From CALJFL01 sp964590005 (GTDB taxonomy: Bacteria > Pseudomonadota > Gammaproteobacteria > Pseudomonadales > Halieaceae), in assembly GCA_964590005.1 (NCBI GenBank), contig CAZPVJ010000175.1:1-64000 (forward strand): a stretch of DNA of 64,000 nucleotides, read 5' to 3'. Under the pieces are notes generated by a model. That model was not told where the DNA came from. It saw only the letters and a program-made list of their open reading frames with translations, and did no database searches. Made by a program: the position numbers and the translations under genes. This document shows positions 61,567-64,000 of this stretch, piece after piece (the stretch's first letter is position 1; every line of letters begins with the position of its first letter).

Positions 61567-61624
61567 AGATTACCCAATCGATCAAGTGATACCGCGATAC
61601 ATCACGGCAGGAGAAGTTGGCGCT

Positions 61625-61673
61625 ATGCTAGCAAACGCATCTGCCCAAAACAATCAGGCCCTACTGTTTTCGG
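61625..61673 (-). promoter_or_regulatory. Promoter/operator of the acyl-CoA dehydrogenase gene
   Basis: On the minus strand CAGT, four bases, CCTGATTGTTT (61648-61666), then TGG: TTGTTT (61648-61653) as -35, 17 bases, TAGCAT (61625-61630) as -10, about 59 bases before the start codon. The left part also makes an imperfect dyad (AAAACA to TGTTTT, 61647-61670). Core and layout match the element at 57045. Confidence 0.5.
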
Positions 61674-61748
61674 GGCGCTGAAAGTAGCCTAGACTCTGCG
61701 GCTACACAGGCAAAGACAACGACAAAAACAACAGGGGACACAGAGGCT

Positions 61749-62537
61749 ATGGACCTGGGTATCAAAGGGAAAAAGGCGCTGGTCAATGGCGGTAGCGCCG
61801 GACTCGGCAAGGGCAGCGCGCGAGCGCTGGCGGCCGAGGGCGTGGAGCTCTATATCTCCGCGCGCGGTGAAGAGCGACTCAATGCAACCGCGGAAGAGAT
61901 CCGGGCACACACTGGTGCCACCGTCACCCCCATCGTGGCAGACCATGCCAGCGATCAAGGCCGGGAAAAAATACTCTCGATCTGCCCCGATCCGGATATC
62001 CTCGTGGGTACCTGCTCCCCCGCACCTTTCACTCCCGACTTTCGCGAGGTCAGCATCGAGCAGTGGCAGGCACACCTGGCCACCGGTTTGCTGAGCCCGG
62101 TCGAATTTATCCGGGCTACCATTGATGGAATGTGCGAACGTGGGTTTGGTCGAATCGTTAACATTTCAACCGGGGCCAGCAAGTTCCCGGCAGAGATCAG
62201 GATACTCTCTGGCCCGCCAAGAGCTGCCCTGTCCAATTACACCGTCGCTGTCGCCAAGTCGGTGGCTCGCCACAACGTGACCGTCAACAACCTGCTACCC
62301 GGCATGCACCACACTGCAACCGCCGAACAGCGCTTCGGCGAGATCGCCCGGGAGCAGGGCAAAAGCTATGACGAGGTCGTTGAGAGCTGGATCAGGGAGT
62401 GGCGCATTCCCGCCGAGAAATTCGGCGACATCGATGACTTCGGCGCAATATGCGCGCTCTTTTGTAGCCAACATGCCAGCTACCTGACCGGGCAGAGCCT
62501 GGTGGTGGACGGTGGCGCAACCACCGCGACATTCTAA
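61749..62537 (+). CDS. SDR-family protein lacking the Tyr-Lys catalytic pair
   Basis: A 262-residue Rossmann-fold protein, by shape a classical SDR: cofactor loop NGGSAGLGKG, ISARGEERL, catalytic-position Ser S140 (NISTGAS), and C-terminal YLTGQSLVVDGG. But the positions expected to hold Tyr and Lys are L153 and P157 (ILSGPPRAAL), and the NNAG motif is replaced by VGTCSPAP. It may bind a cofactor without the usual hydride chemistry, or use other residues. It lies 20 bases before the dienelactone hydrolase. Confidence 0.85.
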   Translation: MDLGIKGKKALVNGGSAGLGKGSARALAAEGVELYISARGEERLNATAEEIRAHTGATVTPIVADHASDQGREKILSICPDPDILVGTCSPAPFTPDFREVSIEQWQAHLATGLLSPVEFIRATIDGMCERGFGRIVNISTGASKFPAEIRILSGPPRAALSNYTVAVAKSVARHNVTVNNLLPGMHHTATAEQRFGEIAREQGKSYDEVVESWIREWRIPAEKFGDIDDFGAICALFCSQHASYLTGQSLVVDGGATTATF

Positions 62538-62557
62538 TTCATACAGGGAACCACACC

Positions 62558-63277
62558 ATGAAGCTTGAAAGCGCCGAACTGGCCTATACCGATGGAGAGA
62601 CCGAGTGCCGGGGATTTTCCTATCAGCCCGCAGACCAGGAGCGCCCGCTACCGGTGGTAATGGTCTGTCCCGCCTGGGACGGCCTCGTCCAGGAGGTGCA
62701 TGACAAAGCACAGAAACTGGCACAACTGGGTTACCTTGCCATCGGGGTTGACGTGCTCGGGGGTGGCAAAACACTGCAGGACTTTGCCGACATGGAGGGG
62801 GCACTCGGTCCCTTCATGGCGGACCGCGCAATGCTATTGCGGCGACTGCAAGCCGCGGTGGATGCAGCGCGCAAACTACCCGATGCGGACGCGGCGAACA
62901 TCGCCGCCGTTGGATACTGTTTCGGCGGACTTTGCGCCCTGGACCTTGCGCGCTCCGGCGATGGTATTGTCGCAGCTGTATCACTGCACGGCGGGCTAGC
63001 AACGAACGACCTCGGGGAAGGACCAATCAGTGCCCATATCCTGGTGCTACACGGTCATGATGACCCCATGGTGCCGCCCGAGGCAGTCAGCGCGTTTCAA
63101 CAGGAGATGACCAGCCGCAAAGCCGACTGGCAACTGGTGAGCTACGGCAACACGATGCACGCGTTCACCCGTCCCGACGCCAATGCTCCCGCCATGGGTG
63201 TCGCCTATAACGCACTTACCGATAGCAGGTCCTGGCGCGCAATGAGTAACTTCCTGGCTGAAACACTCGGCAGCTGA
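62558..63277 (+). CDS. Dienelactone hydrolase-family protein
   Basis: An alpha/beta hydrolase of 239 residues with a Cys nucleophile (GYCFGG, C121), Asp in LHGHDDPMVP and His in NTMHAFTRPDA, the DLH triad. The classical enzyme opens dienelactone in chlorocatechol breakdown; many relatives act on other lactones or esters. Its partner upstream is the degenerate SDR. It ends 23 bases before the convergent Rieske gene. Confidence 0.9.
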   Translation: MKLESAELAYTDGETECRGFSYQPADQERPLPVVMVCPAWDGLVQEVHDKAQKLAQLGYLAIGVDVLGGGKTLQDFADMEGALGPFMADRAMLLRRLQAAVDAARKLPDADAANIAAVGYCFGGLCALDLARSGDGIVAAVSLHGGLATNDLGEGPISAHILVLHGHDDPMVPPEAVSAFQQEMTSRKADWQLVSYGNTMHAFTRPDANAPAMGVAYNALTDSRSWRAMSNFLAETLGS

Positions 63278-63300
63278 GCGCCCGGCACAGGCTGTCGAAG

Positions 63301-64000
63301 TCAGCTTCGCCTGCCCTCAATGTAATCGTCGACCAGTTCGTGCAGGCGAGATACTCGACCTTCCTGTCCGGCGAGGTAAGAACCCTGGTAACCCCGTGAA
63401 CGCATGGCGCGTTGTTGCCCGGGGAAAATGGCCATGTCCTGGTCTATGGTCAGGCCCATCGATTTTTCTCCCGGCTCAAACAGTTCATGTTCGACCACCT
63501 CATCGCGCCCCACGATACCGGCTGTCGTTCGAACGGGCTCGGTAACACCCTCGGGTGCGGGCGCATACCACCAGTTGTCAAACAGGCACTTTTCAGGATC
63601 TGTCGGGTGTGGTCTCGCGCGCAGAAAATGAAAGCCGTCTACCCAGACAGACACCGCAAAATTCGGGAACAGTGTGTAGTGATAGGCATCCGTCAGCTGA
63701 CTGTCATTAAGGTTGTTGAAATAGGTGTAGCCGCGTTCGGGGCCCAACTTTCTGCGGGCTTGCTGCAAGGCCTCACGGGTATCCTCGCCACGACCGGTAA
63801 AGTCCTCTGGGTCCAGTCCCCAGTCAGCGAGAACACCAGCCAATGGCTCGCCAATCTTGCCGGTTTTATCGCTGGCCGGACCGGCATAGCCGCCCAGCAT
63901 GATCATCCTATTATGCCCCTCGTCGGCCATATCAAATCGCGTGGTCTTGTAACTGGTATCGACCCCGGAGTGGATACGGAGTTTTTCAACGGCTGCGCCG
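63301..64000 (-). CDS. Rieske oxygenase alpha subunit, 3' part (cut by window edge)
   Basis: The C-terminal 232 residues of a gene whose start lies beyond base 64000; the frame is open to the edge (KLRIHSGVDTSYKTTRFD before MADEGHNRM). The segment TYFNNLNDSQLTDAYHYTLFPNFAVSVWVDGFHFLRARPHP is the SRPBCC catalytic domain of a ring-hydroxylating oxygenase, and DQDMAIFPGQQRAMRSRG ends it. The Rieske cluster would be outside the window. It is distinct from the Rieske protein at 52404. Confidence 0.85.
   Translation of the reverse strand, partial: GAAVEKLRIHSGVDTSYKTTRFDMADEGHNRMIMLGGYAGPASDKTGKIGEPLAGVLADWGLDPEDFTGRGEDTREALQQARRKLGPERGYTYFNNLNDSQLTDAYHYTLFPNFAVSVWVDGFHFLRARPHPTDPEKCLFDNWWYAPAPEGVTEPVRTTAGIVGRDEVVEHELFEPGEKSMGLTIDQDMAIFPGQQRAMRSRGYQGSYLAGQEGRVSRLHELVDDYIEGRRS

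Noticed and set aside
49118..64000. Steroid degradation island
   Set aside because: Ltp/DUF35, PimD-like and Rieske genes recall steroid clusters, but no ketosteroid dehydrogenase, KstR motif or Hsa/Tes ring-cleavage gene is present.

Overview
The window reads as chromosomal DNA from a heterotrophic, lipid-oriented gammaproteobacterium, most likely marine (Halieaceae/Spongiibacteraceae or Marinobacter-like). That placement is an inference from gene content: a 661-residue two-domain fatty acyl reductase of the Marinobacter type, a WS/DGAT wax ester synthase, PldA, the long form of PurC, DUF1329 and DUF3604 proteins, and many GMC, SDR, Rieske and acyl-CoA enzymes. Coding density is high. I see no rRNA, tRNA, CRISPR array, insertion sequence or phage gene.

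Layout. 1-15.4 kb: queD; a 436-base non-coding stretch with DnaA-box-like 9-mers; a TetR regulator divergent from a GMC alcohol dehydrogenase/aldehyde dehydrogenase pair; a DUF3301 protein and an esterase; a lipoprotein; a GMC/Tat-subunit/flavin monooxygenase group; a parvulin-HupE-TPR lipoprotein group; a dienoyl-CoA isomerase and a nitroreductase. 15.5-23.3 kb: FkbM methyltransferase, patatin lipase with a basic tail, an RND efflux pair, a VOC protein and an EF-hand protein. 23.3-30 kb: an Opp/Dpp-type peptide importer (binding protein, two permeases, fused double ATPase) and an acyl-CoA ligase, each with a good sigma70-like promoter.

30.1-36.1 kb: a tightly packed seven-gene operon whose genes fit one pathway. 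The two halves of D-glutamate cyclase (DUF1445 and DUF4392, fused in human DGLUCY) flank the three 5-oxoprolinase subunits pxpA, pxpB and pxpC. A D-amino-acid transaminase and an alanine racemase follow. Together they could move nitrogen and carbon between D-Ala, D-Glu, 5-oxoproline and L-Glu. This is the most coherent candidate system in the window. The divergent peptide importer may feed it.

36.2-49.1 kb: wax ester synthase, DUF1329 and DUF3604 proteins, purC, pldA with a truncated haemoglobin, a lipoprotein, a TonB-dependent receptor and the fatty acyl reductase. 49.1-64 kb: a catabolic island. A seven-gene minus-strand operon holds a carotenoid/stilbene-cleaving oxygenase, a DUF35 protein, an Ltp-like thiolase-fold protein, a Rieske oxygenase, two SDRs and an acyl-CoA ligase. 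Around it are a molybdopterin oxidoreductase with its TetR regulator, an acyl-CoA dehydrogenase, an SDR with a degenerate active site, a dienelactone hydrolase and a second Rieske oxygenase cut by the window edge. Two promoters in this island share a long element over the -35 region, and a third carries a related dyad, which suggests one local regulon. The substrate is unknown.
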